NCBI GenBank assembly: GCA_024636975.1
Contig: JAGXGA010000053.1
Location: 124,001 to 188,000, forward strand
DNA: 64,000 bases
Direction: 5' to 3'
Source: Mariniphaga sp.
GTDB lineage: Bacteria; Bacteroidota; Bacteroidia; Bacteroidales; Prolixibacteraceae
Part shown: piece after piece, positions 1 through 9,606 of the stretch
How the letters are laid out: the number at the start of each line of letters is the position of its first letter
Position numbering within the stretch: position 1 is the first letter of the stretch
The notes under the pieces: generated by a model
The model's input: only the letters and a program-made list of their open reading frames with translations
Database searches by the model: none
What the model was told of the DNA's origin: nothing
Program-made: the position numbers and the translations under genes

Positions 1-1
1 T

Positions 2-271
2 TTATTGTTTGTTTTATTATTCCTCGTTCTCGATGTATTGGGAAAAACAAAGTGGAGCAATGTGTTTAAGCCGGCAGGCCAAAATTCACTCACTACCTAC
101 CTGGCGCCTGATGTAATTTATTTCACTGTATGGATGACCGGTTTCCCTTTGCTTTTTTATAAGCATCTTGAAAGTTCGTTGCTGGTAATCCTTGGATCAC
201 TGGTATGGGCATTTGCAATGGTCGGATTTGCTGCTTTGCTTGCGCGAATCGGCATCCGTTTGAAATTGTAA
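2..271 (+). CDS. C-terminal fragment of DUF5009/HGSNAT-like membrane acyltransferase
   Basis: Open to the left edge; only about 89 C-terminal residues are present and the true start lies outside the window. Two or three hydrophobic helices are visible, the first around the edge and the others around residues 45-85. The segment between them (FKPAGQNSLTTYLAPDVIYF) resembles the end of DUF5009 / heparan-alpha-glucosaminide N-acetyltransferase-like proteins, multi-span inner-membrane proteins that move acyl groups across the membrane. Bacteroidota often carry these beside polysaccharide-use genes, and a GH172 lipoprotein follows 45 bp downstream on the same strand, so co-transcription is plausible. 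The family call rests on a short segment. Confidence 0.6.
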   Translation, partial: LLFVLLFLVLDVLGKTKWSNVFKPAGQNSLTTYLAPDVIYFTVWMTGFPLLFYKHLESSLLVILGSLVWAFAMVGFAALLARIGIRLKL

Positions 272-316
272 TCATTGAATTTTGTAACTTTCACCTTATT
301 TTAGAATAAGTTAATT

Positions 317-2389
317 ATGAAACGTTTAGATGCCTTCTGTGCAATTGCAGTTTTACTGCTTTTGTCTTCGTGCAATAATAACAAAGTTACATTGGAATCA
401 TTACTTCATGAAATGACTGACCGGGAAGTGCTGACCAGGTTGCCTGACCCTAGCTATACCCTCAAACAGTTTAGCAGTTACGACAGAAGAAGTACTTCAC
501 CTGATGAACCTGGTTGGTTTGCAAACAATGACTACACACGGTTTATAAGGGAGGAAAACAATAACGGCAGGCGGGAATTTGTCTTATTTGATGCCGAAGG
601 TCCCGGCGCTGTGGTGCGTTGGTGGATGACCTTTGCCGGTGATGGCGCAGCCGATGGTACTGTCAGAATTTACATTGACGGCAAACCGGAACCTGTTGTT
701 GAAGGTGATGTGCTGGAATTGCTGAGTGGGGAAATGATTGCCTCAGGGCCTCTGGCAGCATCTGTTTCTCCTGAAACCGAGTACGAAAGAAGGGGGCATA
801 ACCTTTATCTTCCCCTGCCATACCAACAACAATGTAAAATTACCTACGAATGCGATGCTGTAAGATTTGAAGATAACAGGTGGCTGCCAAGTATTTATTA
901 CAATATCTGTTATCGTAGCTACAAAAATGATGTGCAGGTGGAGAGCATCAGCAAGGAAATTATCGGACACAACCGGGAGTTGATATCGGCTACTGCAAAG
1001 TTATTGTCAGCAGGTTTTACTAAACGGGGGGAAAGGTCACTTAGCGAAAGCAAAACCCTCGCATCGGGTGATTCCTTGTCACTTGAATTTGAAGGAGCCG
1101 GAAGAGCAGTCTCCTGGCTGTCGGCAAAGTTCGAAAGCAGCAACATTCAGCAGGCGCTTCGTTCTACCGTGCTTTCCATTTCATTCGATGGAGAACAAAC
1201 CGTATGGATTCCTGCAGGCGATTTTTTTGGGACCGGGTACCAGATTTATCCCTCTCAAACATGGTACACAGCCGTGACCGATGATGGACTGATGGAGTCG
1301 TTCTGGTTGATGCCCTTTAAAGAGCATGTGAAAATAACTTTTACCAATTTCAGCAAACAGGAAGTATCAATTGATGCAGGCGTGGAACTACAAAATTACA
1401 ACTGGCAGGAAACAAGCATGTATTTCGGGGCAGGATGGCATGAACACTACATGCTTAATACAGCAAATCCGCCTAAAGCGGAGGGTGACGACTGGCATTT
1501 CGATGTGAATTTTGTTGACCTGAAAGGGCAGGGGGTTTATGCAGGCGATGCATTGATCCTGTTTAATACTGCTTATGGCTGGTGGGGAGAAGGCGATGAG
1601 AAAATATATGTCGATGGGGAGTCCTTCCCATCTTTCATTGGCACAGGAACTGAAGATTATTACGGATACGCCTGGTGCAGGCCTGAAAATTTCACCCACC
1701 CGTTTATTGCCCAGCCCACAGGAGCAGGTAATCTTGAGCCGGGTATGACTGTCAATATACGTTACCGCACCCTGGATGCCATACCGTTTAATAATGAAAT
1801 CAGTTCCAACATCGAAATGTGGCACTGGTTAAAAACTACTGTTAATTTTGCTATGGCTTCATACTGGTATGCCCTTCCGGGATTTGAATCCAACAGGCAA
1901 CCCGAAATCGAAGCTGTGCAAAAACCAGTTGCATTGGAGCGCTCCGAAATCTACCCTCCTGTAATTGATGAAAACGGAATATTGGAAGGTGAATACCTTG
2001 AGGTGGTCGATACCCCTTCGGGAACTGCCGGGCCTCAGTCGGGTAACTATGGTTGGAGTAGCAATAACCAGTTGTGGTGGCGTCATGGCAATGTTGGTGA
2101 TGAACTGCTGTTGCGTTTCATTCTGGAAGAAGGCGGCAGATTCACCATTTCTGCACAGCTTACCAAAGCGCCTGATTATGGCATTATTCAGTTATACATC
2201 GATGGAAAGCCTGCAGGCAGCCGGTTTAACGGGTTTAATCAGCAAAATGTAACTACCGGGAAGGTTAATCTGGGCGCGCACTCGCTCTCAATGGGTGAGC
2301 ATACACTGTCAATAAAAATTATGGGCGCTGATGAAAAAGCCAAACCCGGTAATATGGTCGGTATTGACTGGCTGCAATTCAAAGAATGA
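317..2389 (+). CDS. GH172 (DUF2961) glycoside hydrolase lipoprotein
   Basis: 690 residues starting with a lipoprotein signal whose lipobox ends LLSSC (Cys about residue 19), so it is probably anchored in the outer membrane or periplasm. The DUF2961 core spans about residues 60-540. It includes the family signature around residues 442-449 (GTGTEDYY), where Glu446 is a candidate catalytic residue. A C-terminal beta-sandwich-like module of about 130 residues (from about 560, ending GIDWLQFKE) looks like a carbohydrate-binding or accessory domain. DUF2961 is now CAZy family GH172, whose characterised members act on alpha-D-fructofuranosyl or D-arabinofuranosyl linkages. The substrate here cannot be read from sequence. 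Neighbours fit a glycan-processing role. Confidence 0.85.
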   Translation: MKRLDAFCAIAVLLLLSSCNNNKVTLESLLHEMTDREVLTRLPDPSYTLKQFSSYDRRSTSPDEPGWFANNDYTRFIREENNNGRREFVLFDAEGPGAVVRWWMTFAGDGAADGTVRIYIDGKPEPVVEGDVLELLSGEMIASGPLAASVSPETEYERRGHNLYLPLPYQQQCKITYECDAVRFEDNRWLPSIYYNICYRSYKNDVQVESISKEIIGHNRELISATAKLLSAGFTKRGERSLSESKTLASGDSLSLEFEGAGRAVSWLSAKFESSNIQQALRSTVLSISFDGEQTVWIPAGDFFGTGYQIYPSQTWYTAVTDDGLMESFWLMPFKEHVKITFTNFSKQEVSIDAGVELQNYNWQETSMYFGAGWHEHYMLNTANPPKAEGDDWHFDVNFVDLKGQGVYAGDALILFNTAYGWWGEGDEKIYVDGESFPSFIGTGTEDYYGYAWCRPENFTHPFIAQPTGAGNLEPGMTVNIRYRTLDAIPFNNEISSNIEMWHWLKTTVNFAMASYWYALPGFESNRQPEIEAVQKPVALERSEIYPPVIDENGILEGEYLEVVDTPSGTAGPQSGNYGWSSNNQLWWRHGNVGDELLLRFILEEGGRFTISAQLTKAPDYGIIQLYIDGKPAGSRFNGFNQQNVTTGKVNLGAHSLSMGEHTLSIKIMGADEKAKPGNMVGIDWLQFKE

Positions 2390-2579
2390 ATCTTTATAAA
2401 TTTTCCCGACTATGCCTGAAGTGAAGGGAACATAAAAATTAAATCTTGAAGGAAAAATAACACCGGTTTATTCTTTCATCGAAAGTTTATTTGTCCTAAT
2501 TTACAGATAATCAGTTGTAAAATCAATTATTAAGATTAATGATACGGCTTTTACTTTGTATGATCCTGATAAATTTAAT

Positions 2580-2707
2580 CTCCGGACCTTCTCCTGATTA
2601 AACTCAATATAAACTCAATGTTTTCTCAATGTAAATTCAATTGTAATTGAATTTACATTGAGTTAATACTGAATTAAAACTGAGTTTACATTGAGTTTAG
2701 TCCGGAG
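2580..2707. repeat. 128-bp nested inverted repeat in gene-free stretch 2390-2856
   Basis: The 467-bp gap between the GH172 gene and the next gene has no credible ORF. Its centre is bounded by CTCCGGAC (2580-2587) and GTCCGGAG (2700-2707), exact inverted copies. In the middle two perfect 18-base arms (2625-2642 and 2645-2662; CTCAATGTAAATTCAATT and its complement) flank a 2-base spacer. Between outer and inner arms the unit CTCAATRTAAAY recurs several times in both orientations. The whole block could fold into one long cruciform or RNA hairpin. It may end transcription of the GH172 gene or be a small non-autonomous element. No encoded function is seen. Confidence 0.75.
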
Positions 2708-2856
2708 ATGGTATGTAGGAACAGAGTGGAATAGATTTTTACGTACCAGTTTTTATTTCACTTAATTATAGAAATTAAGTTCTTTTTGTATTAATTTAAT
2801 CTAAATAAGTATTAACTTGTATGTGATTAATATTTAATTATTTAAAATTGTAGCAA

Positions 2857-3681
2857 ATGAAAAAGAAAGTTTTTATTATTGAAAAAACAAGGGCTCTGGC
2901 ATGCATTTTTGTTATTCTTATTGCTGTAATACCCATTATGAGTATTGCACAAGATCAAAATCCTTCAGTTTTTGCAGTAGTTGAATACATGAAAGTTAAG
3001 CAAGGCGATGAACAGAAGTACATCGATCTGGAAAGAAATTACTGGAAAAAGATTCACCAGGAAAGGGTTAACAATGGTGAAATAGTAAGGTGGGTTTTAT
3101 ACGAAGTACTTTACACAGGATCAAACGATGAATATAATTATGTCACCGGAACCATTGTAGCTGATCCTGCTAAACTTGAAAACCCTTTTGATCAGATTGA
3201 TCCCGCCACGGTTTTAAAAGGTGAGGATGTCGACCGGATTATGAAGGAAACAAACGATAGCAGGCAGCTGGTCAGGAGAAATCTGGTGCAGCTGGTTTCA
3301 TCAGCTGACGATGAAAATCCCATAGGCCCGTTCAAATACCTTGCAATTAACTTCATGAAAGTTAAACCAGGGAATGAGGGAAATTATTTGGAGGCTGAAA
3401 ATAGCATTTGGAAACCTGTTCACCAGCAATTTGTTAAGGATGGCTCTCGTGTAGGCTGGTCGGTATGGCAAGCTGTTTATCCCAGTGGAGCCGGTTCTGA
3501 TTTTCAATATGCCACAACAGATTATTTTGCTGATTTTGCTAAAGTTGGAGCTGCCGATATGGAAGGCGCGTTTACCAAAGTTCACTCCGGAAAAGATATT
3601 GATAAATTACTGCAGGAAACCAACGATTCACGTGACCTTGTCAGGACAGAGTTATGGCGGGTTGTCGAATCTGTGCCATAA
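2857..3681 (+). CDS. Secreted protein with two tandem ferredoxin-like (ABM-like) repeats
   Basis: 274 residues with a Sec signal (hydrophobic stretch about 12-30, ending SIAQ). The mature part is an internal duplication: residues about 38-150 and 160-272 share MKVK-G-E--Y, E----WK--HQ, Y-SG/TGS and the closing ETNDSR-LVR motif. The size and pattern of each repeat resemble dimeric alpha/beta-barrel (ABM/NIPSNAP-like) domains, so one chain could form the two-fold barrel that relatives form as dimers. I do not recognise a specific function. It is preceded by a very AT-rich region and followed by a palindromic terminator shared with the convergent PIG-L gene. Confidence 0.7.
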   Translation: MKKKVFIIEKTRALACIFVILIAVIPIMSIAQDQNPSVFAVVEYMKVKQGDEQKYIDLERNYWKKIHQERVNNGEIVRWVLYEVLYTGSNDEYNYVTGTIVADPAKLENPFDQIDPATVLKGEDVDRIMKETNDSRQLVRRNLVQLVSSADDENPIGPFKYLAINFMKVKPGNEGNYLEAENSIWKPVHQQFVKDGSRVGWSVWQAVYPSGAGSDFQYATTDYFADFAKVGAADMEGAFTKVHSGKDIDKLLQETNDSRDLVRTELWRVVESVP

Positions 3682-3743
3682 GAAAGAAAAAACATTCTAT
3701 TATCATCTGTGAATAGTTTTTTGTCAGCGATTCATATCAAAAT

Positions 3744-3765
3744 AATCCCGGGAATTCCCGGGATT
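3744..3765. terminator. Bidirectional terminator between convergent genes
   Basis: A perfect 22-bp palindrome with half-site AATCCCGGGAA and A/T-rich flanks lies between two convergent genes. It would form a G+C-rich hairpin in transcripts from either side. Confidence 0.75.
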
Positions 3766-3770
3766 TATTA

Positions 3771-4640
3771 TTAGTCGAAAAACGGGAACAATTTTCTTAT
3801 TTCCTCATCAGAAGGGCGGCGACCGTATTCACATATTTCGAATGCTTCGGCAGCTTTTATTTCAGAAGCTTCTTCTGCTCCGTACCATTTAGTTAGCGTT
3901 TTTCTTACTTCATCTGAAATATTCGGGCTGCGCCATTCAGCCAGCCATTTCAGCCGGTCTTCTTCGCTTTCCGGAACCTGGTCGAGCCGTTGACTGGTCC
4001 ATGGCAGCCATTCAAACATTTGCGATTCATGAGCTGCCATAGCATATACTTTCTGATCGTACTCTTCAGTTATATCCACCGCGATATCAGGTTGAAAAGG
4101 GTAGGGCTTCTGAAAACGGTCTTCCACATAAATAAACACCGGGTTCTTTCGAAGCGGAGGCACATCAGAGGCTACATTCGGGACAATAACCATATAAGCG
4201 GCGTCCTGCACCAGGATTGCAGCATTTCGGTGATCGGGATGGTAATCATTGGGACGAGGGCCCATTACAAGATCAGCATTCCATCTGCGGATTATGCGGA
4301 TCACCTCCAGCCTGTTTTCCAGTGTTGGCATTAATTCCCCGTCGTGATTATCGAGCACCAGGTACTCCACTCCAAAACGTTTACCTGCTTCTTCTGCTTC
4401 TGCACGCCTGATTCGGGCCAATGCACCACCACCTTTTTCATGATGCCCTGCATCGCCGTTGGTCAGTGAAACAAACAGCACATTATGTCCTGCCTCCGCG
4501 TATTTTATAGCGGTTCCACCTGCACGAATATCTGCATCATCGGGATGAGCTCCAATTACCACTATGTTTAAGGGATCCTGGGAATAAAGGAAATTTGAAA
4601 ATACCAGAAAAAAAATCAGAGAAAATAGTGTTGGTTTCAC
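3771..4640 (-). CDS. Secreted PIG-L/LmbE-family zinc deacetylase
   Basis: 289 residues, starting at GTG because no in-frame ATG precedes the signal peptide (hydrophobic to about residue 20, ending YSQ). The mature protein opens with the family Zn-binding motif AHPDD at residues 31-35, and a second histidine motif, YHPDH, lies in the middle. Family members hydrolyse N-acetyl groups from sugars (GlcNAc-PI, GlcNAc-inositol, bacillithiol precursors) or related amides. The exported location and SusCD neighbours suggest action on imported oligosaccharides or glycoconjugates. It diverges from the first susC and could share its control region. Length is normal and the motifs are intact. The substrate is unknown. 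Confidence 0.85.
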   Translation of the reverse strand: MKPTLFSLIFFLVFSNFLYSQDPLNIVVIGAHPDDADIRAGGTAIKYAEAGHNVLFVSLTNGDAGHHEKGGGALARIRRAEAEEAGKRFGVEYLVLDNHDGELMPTLENRLEVIRIIRRWNADLVMGPRPNDYHPDHRNAAILVQDAAYMVIVPNVASDVPPLRKNPVFIYVEDRFQKPYPFQPDIAVDITEEYDQKVYAMAAHESQMFEWLPWTSQRLDQVPESEEDRLKWLAEWRSPNISDEVRKTLTKWYGAEEASEIKAAEAFEICEYGRRPSDEEIRKLFPFFD

Positions 4641-4787
4641 AAGTATAAATTTTAATTAATAACAAGATGATTTATGCCTTTTTATTTTTACCATTTAAAT
4701 TTTAACGTGATAAATATATTAATTTTTCAGGCTCGGACACGTAAAATCCTTTGTGATTATTAACCCACATCCAACGAATGAGTTACA

Positions 4788-4807
4788 TTAAATGAATATT
4801 CATTTAA
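4788..4807. promoter_or_regulatory. Perfect 20-bp palindrome upstream of first susC
   Basis: TTAAATGAATATTCATTTAA lies 100 bp before the susC start, in the 266-bp divergent region shared with the PIG-L gene. Its length and symmetry suit a dimeric regulator site. No regulator gene is adjacent. The function is inferred, and A/T-rich palindromes also occur by chance. Confidence 0.35.
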
Positions 4808-4906
4808 ATTATTCAAATAATTGTGAATAGATGTTAATCCGCATTTTTTTTATTTATATTAGCCGCCTAAAACGAGTGAGTAATTAATTATCTTAAATTT
4901 AATTTT

Positions 4907-7900
4907 ATGAAGAAAATTGCGCTAATGCTATTAAGCATTGCTTTTGTTGGCATGCTTACAGTTGAAGCCCAGGTAAGCCGTGTTACCGGTACAATTACGA
5001 GTAACGAAGACGGAAACGGGATACCTGGCGTTTCGGTAGTGGTTAGGGGGACTACTTTGGGAACCATTACCAATATTGATGGCGAATATCAGATTGACGT
5101 TCCGAATGATGCTGAAACATTGATTTTTTCATTTGTGGGAATGAGAACTGTGGAACGTGCTATTGAAGGTTCTGTAATTGATGTTCAAATGGAAACCGAA
5201 ACGATCGGTGTTGATGAAGTTATGGTTGTTGCATATGGAACAACCAAGAAAAGTTCATTTACCGGGTCGGCAAGCACCGTTAAAGGTGAAAAATTGGCTC
5301 AGATTCAATCTTCCAACATTTCAAAATCGCTTGAAGGAAATATTGCCGGGGTGCAGATTGCAACCAATTCTGGTCAGCCTGGTGATGCTGCTTCAATCAT
5401 TGTTCGCGGGATTGGTTCAATTTCTGCAGAGCAGGCTCCGCTAATTGTGATGGACGGAGTGCCATACGAAGGTTCGTTGAACTCTGTTGCTCCACAAGAT
5501 ATTGAAACCCTTACTGTTTTGAAAGATGCTGCTGCCAACTCGATGTATGGAGCACGTGGCTCAAACGGTGTTATTCTTATTACTACCAAAAAAGGTGAGG
5601 TAGGCCGGACCAGGGTAGATTTTGATGCCAAATATGGTGTGAACAGCCGTGCTGTTCCTACCTACGATATCATTACCGATGCCGGAGAGTATTACGAAAT
5701 GATGTGGGAATCGCTTCGTAATAATTTTTTCAACAGCGGTTATGGCTATATGGAATCGAACTACATGGCCAGCAATCGTTTGATTGATAACGCATTGTAT
5801 TACAACGTCTATGATGTTCCAAACAACCAGGTAGTAAACCCGCTTACCGGGAAGTTGAATCCAAATGCAGGTGAACGTAAATATCCTGAAGAATGGACAA
5901 CTGTACCTTTCAATCAGGGTGCCCGCCAGGAATATAACCTGAATTTTAGCGGTGCTACTGAGAATTCATCTTATTTCTCATCGATTGGTTATTTGGGCGA
6001 TGAAGGTTATATTGCCGGTTCCGATTTCGAACGCATTTCTGCACGTGTTAAGGTTGAACAGAATGTAACCGACTTTTTTAAGGTGGGTGCCAACCTGGCT
6101 TATTCGGAAACCACCAGGAATACAGCAATGAATCCCGATGGGTTAACCAATTATTCAAACGTGTTTATGTTTTCTCAGCAGATTGCTCCAATCTACCCGG
6201 TTTACCAGTATGATATGGAGACGGGCGAGCCAATTCTGGACGAGAATGGAAACAAAACCTATGATTTTGGTTCCACTTATGCGCGTCCATGGGCATCGGA
6301 GCAGAACCCTGTTTCGACCATGCAGGACAACCTGAACGAGTTTAAAACCGATAACATCAGTTCTCGCGGATTTATGGAACTGACCTTTCTGAAGGACTTC
6401 CGGTTTACAGCCAATGTGGCATATGATGTATTTAATTCAAATGATACCGAATTTGATACACCAAATGGTGGTGATGCTGCAAATGTTGGCGGACGCGGGT
6501 ATAAAACTACAGAACGCTACACCGCAATCAACACAAACCAATTGTTAAACTACAATAAAGAGTTTGGTTCTAATGAAGTTACCCTGTTGCTGGGGCACGA
6601 GATCAAGAAAGATGAAACGCGTTACATGCTGGGGCATATGACCAATTTCGTGAATTCTGATAATCCTGAATTTGCAAATGCAACCGTTTACCAGGACCTG
6701 ACTTCATATAAAAGTGAGTATGCTCTTGAAGGTTATTTCAGCAGGCTGGAGTATGACTACAACGATAAATATTATCTGTCAGGTAGTTTCAGGTACGACG
6801 GATCATCACGATTTGCTCCCGATGTACGATGGGGTACTTTCTGGTCGGTAGGTGCTTCATGGCGCATCAGCCAGGAGGATTTTATGCTTGGAGTTGATTT
6901 CATCGATAATCTGAAACTGAAAGCAAGTTATGGTACCCAGGGTAACGACAACATCGGTACCTGGTACGCATATAAAGATTTATACGAAGTAAACCGCGTT
7001 GACGGCGCTCCGGCAATGAATTTAAAGTTCAGGGGTAATGATGAATTGACCTGGGAAAAGAGTGAAAACTTAAATGTTGGCATTGAAACCGGTTTATTCG
7101 GTAAATTAACTTTGAGTGCCGATTTCTTCACCAAGTCGATAACCGACATGCTTTATCAGAGTCCGTTGGCCAGTTCCCTTGGAAACCCATCGTTTATCTG
7201 GAGAAATGAGATGGACATGAAAAATACCGGTTTTGAATTTGATTTAGGCATTGAAATGGTTCGTACCAGCAATGTGAACTGGACTGTAAACCTGAACGGC
7301 ACACATTATAAAAACGAGCTTACCCGTCTTCCTGCATCTAAAGACCAGGAAGAAGGTTACCAGGCCGGCAGATTCTGGAGAAAAATTGGTGGTTCAGTCT
7401 ACGAATACTATACTTATGAATATGTTGGTGTAGACCCAACCAATGGATTGCCATTATTTAACAGTTATACTGAAAATGAAGACGGTTCAGAAACAGTTGA
7501 AACTGTAAACCGCACTTCTGATGCTACCCTTCGCCAGACAGGCAAGACAGCCATTCCTGATTTCTATGGAGGTGTTGGTTCAACACTGAATGCATTTGGA
7601 TTTGATTTCTCATTCCAGACAGCCTATCAGATTGGCGGATATGTTTGGGACAGCGGATACCAGGATCTTATGGGCGGCGGTGAAGCAGGTAACAACTGGC
7701 ACAAGGACGTTTTCAAACGCTGGAATGTTGCCAATACCGATACTGAAGTTCCTGCTGTAATTTTCGAAAACCAGGACATTAACGGTACTTCTGACCGCTG
7801 GTTGACTGATGCATCCTATTTTAATGTAAGAAACGTTACTTTAGGTTACACTTTTCCTTCCTTTGTTAATGACCGGCTAAATATAAGAAAACTGCGGTTG

Positions 7901-8035
7901 TATGTGGTTGCCGATAACGTATTTTATGTTTCTGCACGTAAAGGACTTGATACCCGTCAGAATTTTGATGGTGATACCGGGTTTAACTATTCTGCACTCC
8001 GTACTGTTTCATTTGGCGTCGCTCTCGGTTTATAA
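4907..8035 (+). CDS. SusC/RagA-family TonB-dependent outer-membrane transporter
   Basis: 1042 residues. A Sec signal ends near VEAQ (residue 22). A CarboxypepD_reg-like domain (about 23-105) contains TGTITSNEDGNGIPGVSVVV. A SusC plug (about 115-230) contains VRGIG, LIVMDGVPYEG and IETLTVLKDAAANSMYGARG. The remainder is a large beta-barrel. SusC proteins form the channel for oligosaccharides or peptides captured by SusD and are energised by TonB. The susD gene starts 9 bp downstream, so the two are co-transcribed. Length is normal. It is a paralogue of the second SusC here (residues aligned along the full length). No hybrid two-component or anti-sigma regulator is adjacent, so its control and substrate are unknown. 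Confidence 0.95.
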   Translation: MKKIALMLLSIAFVGMLTVEAQVSRVTGTITSNEDGNGIPGVSVVVRGTTLGTITNIDGEYQIDVPNDAETLIFSFVGMRTVERAIEGSVIDVQMETETIGVDEVMVVAYGTTKKSSFTGSASTVKGEKLAQIQSSNISKSLEGNIAGVQIATNSGQPGDAASIIVRGIGSISAEQAPLIVMDGVPYEGSLNSVAPQDIETLTVLKDAAANSMYGARGSNGVILITTKKGEVGRTRVDFDAKYGVNSRAVPTYDIITDAGEYYEMMWESLRNNFFNSGYGYMESNYMASNRLIDNALYYNVYDVPNNQVVNPLTGKLNPNAGERKYPEEWTTVPFNQGARQEYNLNFSGATENSSYFSSIGYLGDEGYIAGSDFERISARVKVEQNVTDFFKVGANLAYSETTRNTAMNPDGLTNYSNVFMFSQQIAPIYPVYQYDMETGEPILDENGNKTYDFGSTYARPWASEQNPVSTMQDNLNEFKTDNISSRGFMELTFLKDFRFTANVAYDVFNSNDTEFDTPNGGDAANVGGRGYKTTERYTAINTNQLLNYNKEFGSNEVTLLLGHEIKKDETRYMLGHMTNFVNSDNPEFANATVYQDLTSYKSEYALEGYFSRLEYDYNDKYYLSGSFRYDGSSRFAPDVRWGTFWSVGASWRISQEDFMLGVDFIDNLKLKASYGTQGNDNIGTWYAYKDLYEVNRVDGAPAMNLKFRGNDELTWEKSENLNVGIETGLFGKLTLSADFFTKSITDMLYQSPLASSLGNPSFIWRNEMDMKNTGFEFDLGIEMVRTSNVNWTVNLNGTHYKNELTRLPASKDQEEGYQAGRFWRKIGGSVYEYYTYEYVGVDPTNGLPLFNSYTENEDGSETVETVNRTSDATLRQTGKTAIPDFYGGVGSTLNAFGFDFSFQTAYQIGGYVWDSGYQDLMGGGEAGNNWHKDVFKRWNVANTDTEVPAVIFENQDINGTSDRWLTDASYFNVRNVTLGYTFPSFVNDRLNIRKLRLYVVADNVFYVSARKGLDTRQNFDGDTGFNYSALRTVSFGVALGL

Positions 8036-8043
8036 TTTTAAAA

Positions 8044-9588
8044 ATGATGAAAATGAAAATGAAAAAATTTATTTATATAGGATTAAGTGTGATTCTGTTC
8101 AGCTTGTCGGCCTGCCAGGAAGATTTTCTGAATACGGAATACACCAATGGGATTGACAAGGAAACCGCTTCGGAACTGGCAATCAAAGATCCGGAAGCAC
8201 TTAACGGATACCTGAACGGGATTTTTTCCCATATGGTAGCTTTTAACATTAATAATGCAGCAAGCGGAGCTCATGACGATTTTAGTTTTATGTCAGTAGT
8301 TCATGCCACCGATATGATGGGAGAGAACATGGTTCAGCAAAAATCGCACTGGTTCACGTACGATTATCAGCACGATAACCACGAGTACAACTACCGTCGT
8401 ACTACCGTAAACTGGAAGACATTTTATACGGTTATTGCAAAGTCAAATGAAATCATTAACTTCTTTGATGAAGAACCTGAAGGAGTTGGAAGTAAAGGTA
8501 TTTTGGGACAGGCATATGCATTGCGTGGTATGGCGTATTTTTACCTGATTCAATTATATCAGCATACGAATCCCGATGACCCTTCAAATCTTGGTAAACC
8601 AGGTGTTCCAATGCGTTACTCAGCTATTGAAATCGAAAGGAATGGCTGGTCGGAAGAGGAAGTTACAGCTAAAACCGGTCGTAATACCGTAAGTGATGTG
8701 TTTGCACAGATTGAAAGCGATTTATCTTATAGCGTTGAACTGCTGGATGCCGGATACGCCCGTCCGCAGAAGTATTTTATCAATGCTGCTGTTGCAAAAG
8801 GTTTACTTGCCCGTTATTACCTGCTCAGGGGAAATTGGGAACAGGCTGCATCTACAGCTAAGGCAGCAAGAGCAAGCTTTCCTATTATGAACCCTTCTGC
8901 ATTGCACGATGGTTTTATGGATATTTCAAATAGCGAATGGATGTGGGGATTCGATCACAATACAGAAACCCAGACTACATATGCTTCATTCTTCTCGCAT
9001 GTTTCAAACATTGCACCCGGTTATGCCGGTATTAATTATGCACCACGTTTGATTGATGCCCGTCTTTACGATTTGATTTCCGATACTGATGAACGTAAAA
9101 GCCTTTTTGTAGGACCTGAAGGTCCTTCAGCAGATCAGTTGCCAGTGGCCACAACCACGGCATCCAGATTGCCACACGCAAACCTTAAGTTTGGAAGCGA
9201 TGGCAACTGGACAATGGATTACGTTTACATGCGGGCTGCCGAAATGGTATTAATTGAAGCTGAAGCGCTTGCGCAGATGGGCCAGACTGGTGAAGCTGCA
9301 ACTGTTTTGGGAGAATTGATGGCAAAAAGGGATCCTGAATGGGCAGCAACCGATGTAACTGTTGAAGATGTATACCTTCAGAGGAGAATTGAACTCTGGG
9401 GAGAAGGTTTCGAGTTTTTCGACCTGAAACGTCTGAACAAAGGAATCGATCGTGACTATGAAGGAACAAACCACAGAGTGGGTGCACGCCTTACAATTCC
9501 TGCAGGTTATAAAACCTGGATTTACCAGTTGCCTGTTTCCGAAATTCAGGAGAACGATTTGATTACTATGGACGACAGAAATGAATAA
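8044..9588 (+). CDS. SusD/RagB-family substrate-binding lipoprotein
   Basis: 514 residues. The start has four in-frame ATGs within 18 bases (8044, 8047, 8053, 8059); the last gives the shortest signal, MKKFIYIG. The lipobox is LSAC followed by QEDF. The SusD core shows the N-terminal TPR-like helices (for example LRGMAYFYLIQLYQ) and the C-terminal EMVLIEAEALAQMG and RRIELWGEGFEFFDLKRL motifs typical of RagB/SusD. It sits as a lid on the SusC channel at the cell surface. It is translated with susC and followed 18 bp later by a third lipoprotein gene. Confidence 0.95.
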   Translation: MMKMKMKKFIYIGLSVILFSLSACQEDFLNTEYTNGIDKETASELAIKDPEALNGYLNGIFSHMVAFNINNAASGAHDDFSFMSVVHATDMMGENMVQQKSHWFTYDYQHDNHEYNYRRTTVNWKTFYTVIAKSNEIINFFDEEPEGVGSKGILGQAYALRGMAYFYLIQLYQHTNPDDPSNLGKPGVPMRYSAIEIERNGWSEEEVTAKTGRNTVSDVFAQIESDLSYSVELLDAGYARPQKYFINAAVAKGLLARYYLLRGNWEQAASTAKAARASFPIMNPSALHDGFMDISNSEWMWGFDHNTETQTTYASFFSHVSNIAPGYAGINYAPRLIDARLYDLISDTDERKSLFVGPEGPSADQLPVATTTASRLPHANLKFGSDGNWTMDYVYMRAAEMVLIEAEALAQMGQTGEAATVLGELMAKRDPEWAATDVTVEDVYLQRRIELWGEGFEFFDLKRLNKGIDRDYEGTNHRVGARLTIPAGYKTWIYQLPVSEIQENDLITMDDRNE

Positions 9589-9606
9589 TTTTTTAAATTG
9601 AGTAAA

